From Przewalskia tangutica (lineage: Eukaryota; Streptophyta; Magnoliopsida; Solanales; Solanaceae): a stretch of DNA of 64,000 nt. The translations under genes were made by a program, and so were the position numbers. Location of the stretch: NCBI GenBank assembly GCA_029844215.1, contig CM056726.1:36387001-36451000 (forward strand), written 5' to 3'. The notes under the pieces are model-generated. The model was not told where the DNA came from and ran no database searches. It saw nothing but the letters and a program-made list of their open reading frames with translations. Of the stretch, positions 47,698 to 59,446 are shown piece by piece. The first letter of the stretch is position 1; the number at the start of each line of letters is the position of its first letter.

Positions 47698-48134
47698 CTC
47701 CTGGTTCCAATCCTTGACAATATTATCCTTAAGTGATGAATTGTTAACTTATTCCCTTATTCGGTATGTAGAAGGTTGTGAAGAGTTGCATTACCTGATG
47801 TTGACCTAGTATTTCCAAACCTGGTCATCATACTTCTATTCAAACGCTTCCACTTCCCTTATGGGTTGACGCACTAAATCAAGTCCCAATAACTCTGATT
47901 TTCCCTTACGGGCCATTGTCGCTATCTTTTGAGACATAGCTGCAACCACAATAATTTGTTAGAGGGGGAGGGGGGGTTACCCTAATGACATAGCTCTATC
48001 GCACGATCTACGAGATGAAAGAATAGAAACCAATCCTAAATTTTTGGCAGCCTCCTGCGTATAAGTATGGTGCACAACATACCCATACACAAGACTCTAC
48101 TAGACACGGTCTGTAGATATTCTGAGGGCTAACT
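47698..48134 (-). pseudogene. Chromovirus gag remnant
   Basis: The minus strand shows short readable stretches such as ARKGKSELLGLDLVRQPIRE near 47900, between the primer binding site and the solo LTR. No complete capsid motif survives. Confidence 0.4.
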
Positions 48135-48146
48135 GTTCTGATACCA
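48135..48146 (-). promoter_or_regulatory. Primer binding site of chromovirus
   Basis: The minus strand reads tggtatcagaac four bases after the LTR end (gtgaca then aaag), an initiator-Met tRNA site. Confidence 0.85.
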
Positions 48147-48150
48147 CTTT

Positions 48151-50906
48151 TGTCACGACCCGACCCGACGGGCCCCGACCCGATGGGCCCCGACCCGACG
48201 GGCCGCGACCCGACGGGCCGCGACCCGGTAGCCTAATTGGGCACCCTTATACTAACCTGTCACGTAATCAGACTGACACTAATGACAATATGAATTTCAG
48301 CAGCATAACGCCGCAATCATTACACTTGTCAGGATAGGCAAGCCGACAAGGCTGCCTTTACACACGAATGTACCTGCCTCTTGGGGAGTCACAACTAGCC
48401 AACATAATATAATAGGCAAGCCGGCAAGACTGCCACCAAATAGTATCACGTATACACAGGAACATCCCAAAACAGAGTATCACAACACAACTGACCCAAA
48501 ACAGATTTACAACTTCACATATGTACAACCCACAACTGTCTACAGACCTTTATGAGAAGGATAACTACATATGACGGGACAGGGCCCCGTCGTGCCCTTA
48601 ATTATATACATAAGTCAACAAAAATAGGGTTCTGTACCAAAATGACAAAGCTCTAAATCAAAGGAGCTCTCCAACAAATGAACATAAATCCTAGACTGGA
48701 GGATCACCAAACTGAGCACCTGTACCTGCGGGCATAAATGTAGCCCCCCGAAGAAAGGGGGTCAGTACGAAATAATGTACTGAGTATATAAAACATGCAG
48801 TACTATAAAGAAGATCATAACTGTGCCATGAAAATAGAGAGTCCACTGTGCCTTATAAAAATGAGGATCATATCAGTAATCATGAATGTTTAACCTTATA
48901 ATCATCATATATAAATAAATGAATAAACTGTCCGACCCTCTGATGAGAGACGCGGTGAAATATACTATCCTGGGTATCTGTACCCGCATCATGTATACAT
49001 AAATTGCCCGGCCCTCTAGTGAAGTACGCGGTGAACATATAAGGTATACTGCCCGGCCCATTCTGGGACGCGGTAAAGTCATATAAGAAATCTACGCGCG
49101 TATCTGCCCTGCCCTCTAGTGAGGGGCACGGTGGAGTGGAATAGTAATACTTTGCACGAGTAGATATCATGAGAAACCATATGCTATTTAAATCATCATT
49201 TTACTCTCGATAAAATCATTAAAATGAAATTTTTACTAGAAATCAAAGGCACTTCTCATAGCTCATATTATTAGGAATTAGACGGTATAGAGATCATGTA
49301 CGTCCGCCGTACGTTCACTTTATATAAATCATGCCAAAAAGAAGAAGGAAGAGTTTCGCATACCTTTTAGTCGAACTAGACAACTCACTATTAGAATACG
49401 TCTCGTCTAGTACTTCCACCTATAATAAAGGGTAATACGTCCGTCAATTCTATGATTTATAGCGTAAGTTATATCGAAAGACGACTCTCTTTTCTATAGA
49501 AATTTGGACATCACTTCCTCTATTTATGTGCATATCCACAACTTACAAATCAAGCCAGCAATACCAAATAACAATCCCAACTACTCCATATATGCTACCA
49601 TAACACCTTCTTTCTATTTACACTTATGAAAGACAACAACTACAAGAGTGCAAGTCCTACAATTTGCAACATAACACCCTTTTTACACTTTAATCTCTTT
49701 AAGATTTGTATTGACAATTACCACAACATACTCATAAGTTCATAACTTATATTTTCATCATAACTTATCAAAAACAACCCCTAACACATCATAACCATGC
49801 TCACGATTTCTGGACAGATTTCGGCCCAATCAAGTACAACAATCAAAATTCTCAATTCTTCTTTTAACTCCTTAAAATCCAATTTCATATTTCAATACTT
49901 TCATATAAACGATTATGACTCTAAACATCAAGATTATTTCCAATTTCAACATGCAAGGAAGCGACGAACTTAACAACACAATAATCGACTACGACAACTC
50001 CAAAATTAGTAAAATTAGTCCCAAAATCGGCTATAACACCCAACAATCACACGCATTATCTTAAATTTCAAGTTCTCTTTATCAAGAGTTTATTCCTTAA
50101 CTACAATATCAATTAATCTTCCAAATACTTCTATAAAACGAAGAGTTTTTACCTTAAAATGAAGCCAAAACAATCCCTAACAAACCAATTACTGTTCCAT
50201 CGATTTTTGCCCAATTTTATCAATTCTTCAACTCCAAAATATCATGCATGAATCCCACAATTTTAACCCATCATTCTTGCACGTTTTTTCTCCAATAACT
50301 TATCTAAAAAATCAGAAATTTCTGGGCTAAAGCTCTCGGCAGACCCAGTGATTTCGCCACTGTTTTTGGAGTTAATTTGGTTTATAATTTTGTGGAAGAG
50401 CTAACTTAGGAAGGGGGAAAAATCTACAATTTTTGGCTAAGGGGAGGGAGTATTTCGGCTGGGGGGAGAGAGGAAGATGGTGGTATTTTTTATTTTTTTG
50501 ACTTAGAACCAAATGAGGGAAAATGAGGTTTATTATGTTTTAAGGGGAAAAGAAAAATCTGAAAAAAAGTTTATTACACTTTGGTCCCTAATGTATAATT
50601 AATTAATCCCTCAAGTAATAATTAAATCTTAAATTTCGCTTCTTTTAATTCCCGAGAATTTCATAAGACATCGTATTCTCAATGTCATAAGTCTCATAAT
50701 ACGACACTAGTCCATTACGGGAATATACAACTATCACAATAAGTTCCAACATCACACTCGTTGTAACAATAAATTTCTCCGGAATCACATCCTCTTGTAT
50801 ACTAATTTTCGTATTAACATATGTAATTATACTTTATATCCAATATTCGAATCTTACTTTCTTAAGGACGTTCTTAATTATCGCCTTAAACTTATGAGGT
50901 GTAACA
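48151..50906 (-). repeat. 5' LTR of chromovirus
   Basis: This 2756-bp LTR on the minus strand runs TGTTACACCTCATAAG to GGGTCGTGACA. The outer flank at 50907 is Angela sequence. Short blocks shared with the other gypsy LTRs lie at about 48574-48590 (gacgggacagggccccgtc), 48659 and 48719. Confidence 0.9.
48161..48228. repeat. 15-bp GC-rich tandem repeat at LTR end
   Basis: cgacccgacgggccc and close variants start at 48161, 48176, 48191 and 48206, with a partial fifth. It is an expansion of the LTR-terminal ggtcgggtcgtgaca motif. Confidence 0.9.
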
Positions 50907-52026
50907 ATTATTTCTGTCCCTATGTTAGACATTGAGGGGTTTTCCTCATTTATTACGAATGGCAATTTTGTGATATCTTTTAATGGTTTTATTTGTGGAA
51001 ATGCGCCGCTTGTGGATGAATTGTATTTTTTAAACTGTAGTCATGAAATTTTCAATATACAAAATAAACGAGCTAAAATAAGTAATCCAAGAAATCCCAC
51101 CTACTTATGACACTGTAGACTTGGTCACATCAATAAATCAAGGATAGCAAGGTTAAGAAAATTAGATTACCTAGAACCATTTGACTTAAAATCATATGGT
51201 AATTGTGAATCTTGCTTAAAATGAAAAATGACCACCAAGTCACTTTCTGGGAAAGGGGTGTGTGCCAAAGAGGTGCTTGAGTTAGTCCATACCGATGTAG
51301 GTGAGCCATTTTCAACTCAAGCTAAGGGAGGCTTCCCTTACTTCAACACTTTTACAGACGATTTCACAAGGTTTGGGTATGTGTATCTTATGAAACACAA
51401 GTCCGAAGCTTTTGAGAAATTCAAGGAGTATAAGTTAGAAGTGGAGAAATAACTTGAAACAAGTATCAATACCATTCGATCAGATCGAGGAGGCGTGTAC
51501 TTAAGTAAATAATTTCTAGATTACTTGAAGCTTCATGAAGTCCAATCACAATGGACACCTCCCGAAACGCCACAAATGAATGGTGTTGCTGAAAGGAGAA
51601 TTCGAACCCTATTAGATATGGTTAGATCCATGATGAGCATCTCAGCTCTGCTAACATACCTTTGGTGATATGCATTGCAAAAATCAATCTATATATTCTG
51701 AACAGAGTTCCTTCAAAGTCAGTAGAGAAAACTCCATATGAGATATGAAACTGCAAGAAGCTAGCACTTAAACACATGCGACCCTGGAGGTGCCCTGCAT
51801 ATGTAAATAAGTTGCTTACTGACAAGTTGGAATCCAAAAGTGAAAGTATTATTTTGTGGGGTATCCAAAAGAAACTAGGGGATACTATTTCTATCTTCCT
51901 GGAGAACATAAGGTCATTGTTTCCAGAAATGCAATTTTCCTTGAAGAAGACTATGTCTACAAGGAATAGAGTTGCAATAAGATAGAACTTGAAGATATGC
52001 AAGAAAGATAATACAAAGGTTGAACC
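50907..52026 (+). pseudogene. Angela pre-integrase and integrase, interrupted
   Basis: In one frame with stops: NKRAKISNPRNPTYL, a stop at 51108-51110 where Trp belongs, HCRLGHIN (pre-integrase), then VLELVHTDVGEPF (first Asp), YFNTFTDDFTRFGYVYLMKH, TIRSDRGGVYLS (second Asp) and NGVAERRIRTLLDMVRSMM (catalytic Glu). All three DDE residues remain, but the frame has several stops, among them 51450-51452 and 51746-51748. It ends at a hAT-like insertion, and gag-protease upstream is lost. Confidence 0.85.
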
Positions 52027-52790
52027 TAGGGATGACAAATAGGCGGGTTAGGGCGGGTTAGGGCAGGACAAGCTTTGACCTATTCAGATTTTGACATGCC
52101 CTGCCCTATTTAGCTTTGTCCACAAAAATGTCATGCCCTGCCCCGCTAAGCCATGTCATGTCCCGCCTCGTTTGTGTTTTTTCTTTCCTTTTAATATCTT
52201 ATTATTTGAATTCCATTTATAGATAATAACTCGATTGAATTATAATACAATATTATATAATCAAATTTTGTTTCGTACCGAAGTGGAAACAGGATGTGAT
52301 CCATGATCAACTTCAGTAGGACATTCAAGATCCGATTCATAGTATGTGAAATGTATAAAGTTCCAACACTAATGGTATAATCTATGTACTTTTAGTATAT
52401 ATTAAATGTATGAGTACATGGTGTATTAGAATGGTCTGAAGTGTAGATTTTGTGGATACTCTGGAGGTTATATATGTTGAGTTTTTTTATTACAAATATT
52501 TTTTTGGATTGCAGCTTTAAAATTTCCATGTTCATCTGTGTGCTCATTACAAATTGGTATTAGTGTGCACGTAAACTATCTTACTGTGAATCAATTAAAA
52601 GCTACTTTGGATGATCAACATATATTTAGAATTCACAAATCCACTACCTGCTCTGCCCTATTTCAATTTTTAACAAAATTAATTTTGCCTGCCCCGCCCT
52701 GCCCTACCCCGTTTAAGTTTTCCCATGTCCTGTCCCATTAAGAGCTTGTCCTGCCCCGCCATGTCCTGCTCCGCCCCAATTTCATCCCTA
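52027..52790. mobile_element. hAT-like MITE
   Basis: This 764-bp insertion is bounded by tagggatgacaaat and atttcatcccta inverted ends, with a perfect 8-bp duplication gttgaacc (52019-52026 and 52791-52798); 8-bp duplications are typical of hAT elements. Subterminal zones are rich in ccccgccctg and gcgggttaggg words on opposite strands, around an AT-rich core. No transposase frame is visible. Confidence 0.85.
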
Positions 52791-52798
52791 GTTGAACC

Positions 52799-53833
52799 CT
52801 TGTCGCATGACCTAGCCAAGGATTCAATGGGAGTGTTTGGTGAAGATTGGGTACTTAGAGTACGCCCTTCAGCCAGTGGGAGCGTTGTAAGAGATAATGC
52901 ATAAATACAAGACTCTCATACACAACCAATGGAAGATGATATAATAGTTGTACATCATCTCATTCAGGAAAGACATGAAAATGACATTCCCGAAAGCTCT
53001 CAAGGTGGTGGATTGTCTAACACACAAACACCTTCTCACAGTCAGAATGTAACAAACACAGAAACACAGAATACTCAACTCTGTAGGACCATTAGGACTT
53101 ATCGTCCACCTGAAAGACTTAATCTCATTGTTGAAACACATAATGAGATTGATATTCCTGATGACGATGAACCTACAACATATAGCGAAGCTATGTTAGA
53201 CATTGATTCACAAAGATGGCAGGAAGCCATGAAATCCGAAATGGACTCAATATACATCAATCAAGTATGAAACTTGGTTGATTTGCCAACAGGGGTTAGA
53301 CCCATAGGATGCAAATGAGTCTTCAAGAAGAAGATTGATGCATATGGAAAGGTACAGACTTATAAGGTAAGATTAGTGGCTAAAACTTATAATCAACGGT
53401 CTGTGGTCGATTATGATGAAACCTTTTCACATGTTGCGAATATTAAGCCCATTCAGATTTTGCTTGCAATACCTGTATATTATGATTATGATATTTGACA
53501 AATGAATGTTAAAACTGTCTTCCTCAATGGTAATTTAATTGAGGAGTTGTATATGATACAACCAGATGGTTTTACATCCAAGACTTAGCCCAAATCAGTA
53601 TGCAAGTTATAAAAGTCTATTTATGGACTTAAGCAAGCCTCAAGGAGTTATAATATTTACTTTGACAAAGCAGTCAAATCATTTGACTTTGTTAGAAGCA
53701 AAGAAAACCCATGCGTTTATAGTAAACGCACAGATGAGAGTATTGTCTTCATTGTCATATATGTAGATGACATATTGATAATGAGAGATAATAAGACTCT
53801 CATGCAATCAGTTAAGGAATGATTATCTAGCAC
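52799..53833 (+). pseudogene. Angela RT, 5' half
   Basis: A linker frame (52929-53270) carries EPTTYSEAMLDIDSQRWQEA, then MKSEMDSIYINQV. RT follows with VFKKKIDAYGKVQTYKVRLV, VDYDETFSHVANIKPI, QMNVKTVFLNG, YGLKQASRSYNIYFD and the catalytic IYVDDILIM at about 53757-53783. TGA replaces Trp at 53268, 53316, 53496 and 53820. The frame continues exactly across the 53834-62686 insertion: LSS, then TFMMKGLGEACYILG. Confidence 0.85.
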
Positions 53834-56800
53834 TGTTATACCCCGTATTTCCAGAGTATGTACGTAAGGACGTACGTGGAGAATTTGAGCCTTAAGTTAG
53901 GCTTTGGTTCGAAATTTGGGCACAAGTGCCGAATAGAGTCGTTTTTAGGAAGCGTTTCCCTGACTTACGTTGGGAAAATTCCGGCTATGTCATTTAGTAT
54001 TTTTGCGAATTTTTAGAGAGGCGAAATGTTTTGGACCAGCGGGAGGGTGACACTTGTCACCCTCAAGTGGGCGTTTGGGTTGGCCGATTGGGTCACATTT
54101 CTATGGCCTATTGGCTCCTTGTTTTGGCCTTGTTTTGTGGCTTGTTTGGTGCCATGTTTTGTGCCTTGTTTTGTGGAGTAGGGTTTAGGGTGCACTTGGC
54201 TTAATCTTGTCCTTACACTTGCTATACACTTGGAAGGATCTTGGCCCTTGGTTGGCCTTTGGTTTTGCTATAAATACCCCCCTAAATGTGAAGACTTCAT
54301 CCATTCCAAAAACTTCCAAGTCTTGAAACCCTCTCCTCCCCCTTTGTGAGCTCTAAACCGAGAGCCTTGCCTCCCTTTTCGTGTGGCCTTTGGCGAGAAC
54401 ACCTCCCACAGCCTAGTGTGCTGGCCAGGAGCCTACCCCCTGGTAGAAAGTTGTCTTCCAAGTATTGTTATAATGCCCAAAATACCTTAGCCTTGTACCT
54501 TGTAGTATTCCAAAGATACCTCTATACGTAGAGCCCGGAAATACTACCCTTTTGTCCCTTTAGTCTCAAACCGAAACCCTAAGAAAATCTTCATTGATTG
54601 ATTGAAGTATTTAAGTAGAAGTTGGTTAGAAATTCTAAGGGTTGTTTGGGCGGGATGGAGCACCGGAGTTGGAGCTAAACGTTGCTAAGGATCGACATTT
54701 AACTTGGATAATTATGGGCTTATCGAGGTAATTATCTTGTCCCTCTATTTGTAATTGGAGATTACATGTTATTAGAATATATAGTTGAAGTATACTATAT
54801 ATAGAACTAAGCTTAGTATTGCGGCAATGTCTTTTGACTTAAGCCTGAAGAATAAAGAAAAGAACTGCACTGTATTTACATAGAATTTGTATTGCGATAG
54901 ACTTGTGTAGTATTCGAGTAGAATTGTACGTCCGGTTAGGCGTGTAAAACCCCCTGGTTGGCTTGGTGGCCGGCCTCGATAGAGGCGGAGATTTACTGTT
55001 GTTGCGGGAGAGTCTTTGCCAATTTTACGTAGAGAAATGGAACCTTGTGTTTTGAAGTTAATAGACGTTTGTGACCTTTCTAGGTGAAAGTACTAAGAGT
55101 AGCGTATTCTACTTGAGGAGTGGAAAGGGCTAGCAAGGTTGTAGTACTTGGAGCATTTTGTTTATTGTCGATACTCGTCGCGAGGTATGTGAACCTCTTC
55201 CTATCTGTTCTAGCATGATATGTGTGTAGCTATGTAGTACGGTGGACGTACAGGTGCTAAGTGTATTTGTTTGGTTTAAACATAAAGTGTTATAACGGCT
55301 TTATGGGAAGTTGGTTATAACAGCTTTATGTAGGTAAGAAAATGGTTTACTGATGTTAGAAGTTAAGAGACTTGATCTTATAAGATAAGAGACTTAACTT
55401 ATTTGTTTTAATGTGGATGTTTGTGTGAAACCTCATTCGTGAGTAATGAGTACTTGGTTTTTAAAGGGATAATGTTTCTTGATTTGGAAATCGAATGTGT
55501 ATCGACAGGACCCTGCGGCGTTAATAAAGGAAAATGTATTGAATAATGATGTGTTGTATTAAAACCATTGAAACCTCCATCCGCATGAAGCTAAGATGAG
55601 ACAAAATGATATTACATTTTCTAGATCATGGTCTTTGTAATAAGATCGTTATAAACAGGAATAAACTACTCACATATATGCCATATGTTACTCAATTGTT
55701 TTAAAAGAGATTAAGACTATGAGTTATGAAACCTTTCTAAAATAAGTGACTTGAGCATTTGAAAATGAGAAGCTTGAGTAATTGAAACTAGGCAAAGCGG
55801 AACTTAGGAAAAGAATGTTGTTACTTGATTTTGAAAAGGAATGTGGGTTGGTCATTCTAATACTACGGGTATAGGGTGACTTTTATAAAATTAATGGATC
55901 TATTTTAAAGAATTTATCGTACGTTTTACTTTATTGTTAAAAACCTGACTTTGGCATAAAATGAATGTACTTTGAGTTGTGTGAAAATTGCCTATGCTTG
56001 TTGTTGTGAAACTTGCCTATGCTTGTAGTTGTGAAACTTGCCTATGGTTGTGATGATAGCCTTTGTTGTGCAAGTGTGGTATTTACGTATTCTGCGTCTC
56101 TCGATAGAGTAGGTCGACTTGTCGAGAACTTACTTGGGCGTCTTTGGCGGTGATGGAGAATTCCACGGGTATGTTTCCATTTTGATTCTTGTCTTGTTGT
56201 TGATGTCACATGGGCATGTATACACCGTCTGATATTCGGGGCGCATCGGCCGTGCGGTGGTTGATTACCGACATATTGTTATTGTGGTTACATGGACGTA
56301 TACACCGAGGTAGAATTCGGGCATGTGGCCGTGCGGCGGGGTTGATCACCCAAGATATTATTGTTGATGTCACATGGGCGTGTCTACAGAGGTAGAATTC
56401 GGGGCATGTGGCCGTGGGGCATTGGTATTATTGTTGCATCATGGACATGTCTACACCGACGCAGCATTCGGGCATGCGGCCGTAATCTGAACATGATTGA
56501 TGTTGTGGGCGTGAGACCCATAGTTATATTTGAGTGATGACTTGAGGCGTGAGTCACGACGGGACATGTCGCTTATGTTGTGATCGTAGTTTGGTTATCA
56601 TACATGTCTCTGCTTTATATAGACTAGTATGATTTCATTCTGATATTTCTGATTTCACATACTTAGTACTGTTATCGACCTCGCTTGAGGCTGCGTTACA
56701 TCTGCGCGGTAGAGAATGCATCGATGCGTGGATCCTCGCTCTTAGGATCTCGGTTCGACGTTTTGGGAAGCTCCGTTTCTCCGAGGCTTATCTTTTAGTA

Positions 56801-57099
56801 TGTGTTCCCTGAGTTGTAGGTTCTTGTACATTCGGGGTATGGCGGAGCCCTGTCCGTCATAGTTGTTGTAAATCTTAAGTGCAGTAATCTTTGTTGTGGC
56901 GGGGTTTGTAAAAAAGGATTAAACTGCTCGTTTTGAAAGAGTTGTATTTATATATGTTATTGGAAGGTAGCAGTTGGGTTGCTTTGTTTATGATCATATA
57001 TCTTGTTTCTTGTTTAAAGTTTTATTTTCCGCTGGTTTTCTCGATGTTGTGTCACTAGGGTGCGGGATAAGGCACGATGCGGGCCGGGCAGTCGTTACA
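53834..57099 (+). repeat. 5' LTR of gag-only element
   Basis: It runs TGTTATACCCCG to TCGTTACA. A TATA box ctataaata lies at 54268-54276. About four tandem copies of a unit of about 80 bp (atgtcacatgggc, acaccgaggtagaattcggg, catgtggccg) lie at about 56193-56475. Confidence 0.9.
54268..54276 (+). promoter_or_regulatory. TATA box, gag-only element 5' LTR
   Basis: ctataaata lies 434 bp into the LTR, with an identical counterpart at 59881-59889 in the 3' LTR. Confidence 0.65.
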
Positions 57100-57103
57100 A
57101 AAG

Positions 57104-57114
57104 TGGTATCGAGC
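57104..57114 (+). promoter_or_regulatory. Primer binding site, one base short
   Basis: tggtatcgagc stands where this family needs tggtatcagagc. The missing A turns CAG into CG, the same change seen at many CAG sites between LTR copies, so it is probably an assembly or base-calling error. Confidence 0.8.
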
Positions 57115-57302
57115 GATTAATCCTCGGAAAGTGTCTACTGCACCGTGTCTAGTAGAGTCTTGATTATCGATGTGTTGTGCACCACATCTATAATCGAGAG
57201 GCTGCAGGACATTTAGGATTAGTTTCCATTCTTCTCATTACGAGATCGTGCCTTAGAAAGTGTTGTAAGTTGGACCCTCCGACGTATCTCGTTTTTACGA
57301 TT

Positions 57303-58510
57303 ATGCCTCCGCCAAGCAACGAGCCACGAAGGGCAAGACAGCCGAGAACCGCTAGTGAGATCTGAGAGAATGCGAGCGCGAGCCCGAGCGATACGAGGTT
57401 GTGCTTGACGGCGGGTTTTGTAGCGCCGCCCGGCCCAGCGAGAGTTAGAGCGCGGCAATGATAGGCTGCCGAGACGCGATACACGAGCCTCCAGTCCCAC
57501 GATGCAGGCGAGAGGAGATGGGTTACAAGGAGATGGCGATTCTTTGGCGAGTCGTGGCAGATATGAGGATAAATTTGGATCGGCGATTCAGTTCGATAGC
57601 ACGATGGTTCACCCGGCGAATAGTTTGAGGCTACGGGACTTTCTCGAGTTAGCACGCGAGTTTTATGGGTCGAGGCACGAGGATGATCGCAGGAGTTCAT
57701 CCGGCGATTCTGACGGATCACGCGGTGATCAAGGCTTGAGACCGAGTCTGTGACCTTTGGTTCGCATCGGCTGCGTGATACCGCAGTCGATTGGTTTGAT
57801 TCATGGGAGCTTTCCCGGGGAGAGCATGCACCTCCAGCAGTATGGGATGAGTTTTCGGGGGCTTTCCTCACTCACTTCTTGCCTCGCGAGATGAGGAGCA
57901 CGCAGGTAAACAGATTTTGATGCTTAGACAGAGCGGGCGTGCGGTTGAGTACAATGTGAGTTCGACTCATTGGCGACGCGTCAGCGTTGGTAGCTAGTAT
58001 GGAGGATCGAGTGCACCGATATGTTCTGAGGCTCGATGATTACATGTCGGAGGCATGTTCGGGAGTAGCTCTTCACCGGCATGGACATTGCCGCGTGTAG
58101 GCTCTGGCCGATGTGAGGCACGGAGAGGTCGGCGGAATGACGAATCGCGAGAAGGGCGAACAACAGGTCCTTTGGTGACTTTCGAGGCGGACCGCCTCGA
58201 AAGATACTAGTTTTGTACCTCGCTAGTGCGAGTGGTCCTCCACAACCTTGAGTATTCGGGAGCGGTCGTGGCTCGAGGTTGAGTTTCGGGAAGTAAGGGT
58301 GTTGGCGGATGCGGTCACCCTACCTCGGTGTGGTCGATGTGGTAGACGCATTTCGGAAGTGTCGTGGTGCGGGGAGCTTGTTATTTTGCGGCCAGCAGGC
58401 CATTTGCGAGGCGTCCAGACCAGGGTAGCACGAATGTTACGACTCACCCTGGATCGATGGTGGTTCATCGCGCCTACAGTTATGCGCCTGCAGGCGTGCC
58501 TATGATTAGA
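57303..58510 (+). pseudogene. Gag of chromovirus type, frameshifted
   Basis: A start near 57303 gives MPPPSNEPRRARQPRTASEI, then stops. Further on, TFGSHRLRDTAVDWFDSWEL, EHAPPAVWDEFSGAFLTHFL and PREMRST are clear capsid motifs of Tekay-like gag. RCGRCGRRISEV with PAGHLRG (frame 58248-58505) is the zinc knuckle, itself shifted. Frames change several times in about 1.2 kb. Given the CAG-linked losses in this element, some frameshifts may be sequence errors rather than decay. Confidence 0.75.
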
Positions 58511-59433
58511 GTGGAGCGGTAGCCTCAGGTATATCCTTAACCCTCTAGAGTTTTGGTATGCTTGTTATGATGGTCTCATTATTATTGTGCTATGTACGAA
58601 TAGCGTTGTGTTAATTGTGAGTTAGAAAACATGCTTAGTTGGGAGGATACGTATGGGGGCATGGTAAGTGTGAACCTTAGACTATGTCACGACTGAGACC
58701 TTAGGGGTAAGGTCGTCTTGAGTTAAAGATTTATTTTATGTTTGACCACTTATCGGAGTAGTAGTATCGTTGGGATTTATTTGTGTGATAAGTCAGTGGG
58801 TAGTGTGAGATGGAAGTGGTAGCTTTCATGATGTGAATTAGTAAGATTGTTCGGATCGGGAACAAGAGTTTGGCGCGGTTGGGGTCGGGTTGAGGACCAT
58901 TTGCGGGTCAACCCAGTAACCCGATTTGGGGTGGGGTCGGTTAGGTGGTCCCGCGGTGGTAGGGTCACGAGGATGCTAGGCCCAGTTTGTATGACCATCG
59001 TATGAGTTGGTGGATATGTTCGACCGTGCGGATCGTGGAGGCCGAACGGCCTTAGAGAAGATCGAAGTTAGTAAGATGACCAAGTTTGGAGGTAGTGACT
59101 CGAGGGTTGGAAAGCGAGCGTTGACGGAAGTGTGGTTCAGATACTAGAAAGAGTTTGAGTGTTCGAGAAGGGTACAACAAGATAGGGGTAAAGTGAACGT
59201 GTGTGATCGTTTCTTTTAATGAAGGTGTGAAGGGAGTATATTTTAGACCTCAGGTAAGGGGTTTTTGTGATGATTAGAGGTGTTTCCTCGTTGACCTGGG
59301 TTTAAGTATTGGTGCGTTTGTTATTTTTATGGCCAGGTGTGGCATGATTGTTTTCGTGCGTATAGCAGTGAAGGCTATACTAGCGCATGTTTGTGTTGAG
59401 ACTTGAGAAGGAACATTCGGGACGAATGTTTCT
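58511..59433 (+). other. Non-coding 3' interior of gag-only element
   Basis: No protease, RT or integrase motif is seen in any frame. The end gaacattcgggacgaatgtt (59411-59430) is the usual lead-in to the purine tract in this group. Confidence 0.65.
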
Positions 59434-59446
59434 AAGGAGGGGAGAA
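59434..59446 (+). promoter_or_regulatory. Polypurine tract of gag-only element
   Basis: aaggaggggagaa immediately precedes TGTTATACC of the 3' LTR. Confidence 0.85.

Larger units (their letters stand above)
38493..50906 (-). mobile_element. Decayed chromovirus (Ty3/gypsy, Tekay/Del-like)
   Basis: On the minus strand, the 5' LTR is 48151-50906, the primer site 48135-48146, gag remnants about 47698-48134, protease about 42786-43010, integrase plus chromodomain 40463-41552, the purine tract 40292-40304 and the 3' LTR 38493-40291. RT and RNase H are missing; a LINE fragment occupies that place. A solo LTR (44297-47692) was inserted later. The 3' LTR lacks about 240 bp at its outer end and an internal block of about 0.7 kb (equivalent to about 49297-50030). 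Confidence 0.8.

Noticed and set aside
57188..57871. 227-residue minus-strand frame
   Set aside because: It lies antisense to recognisable gag capsid motifs on the plus strand and has no domain of its own.
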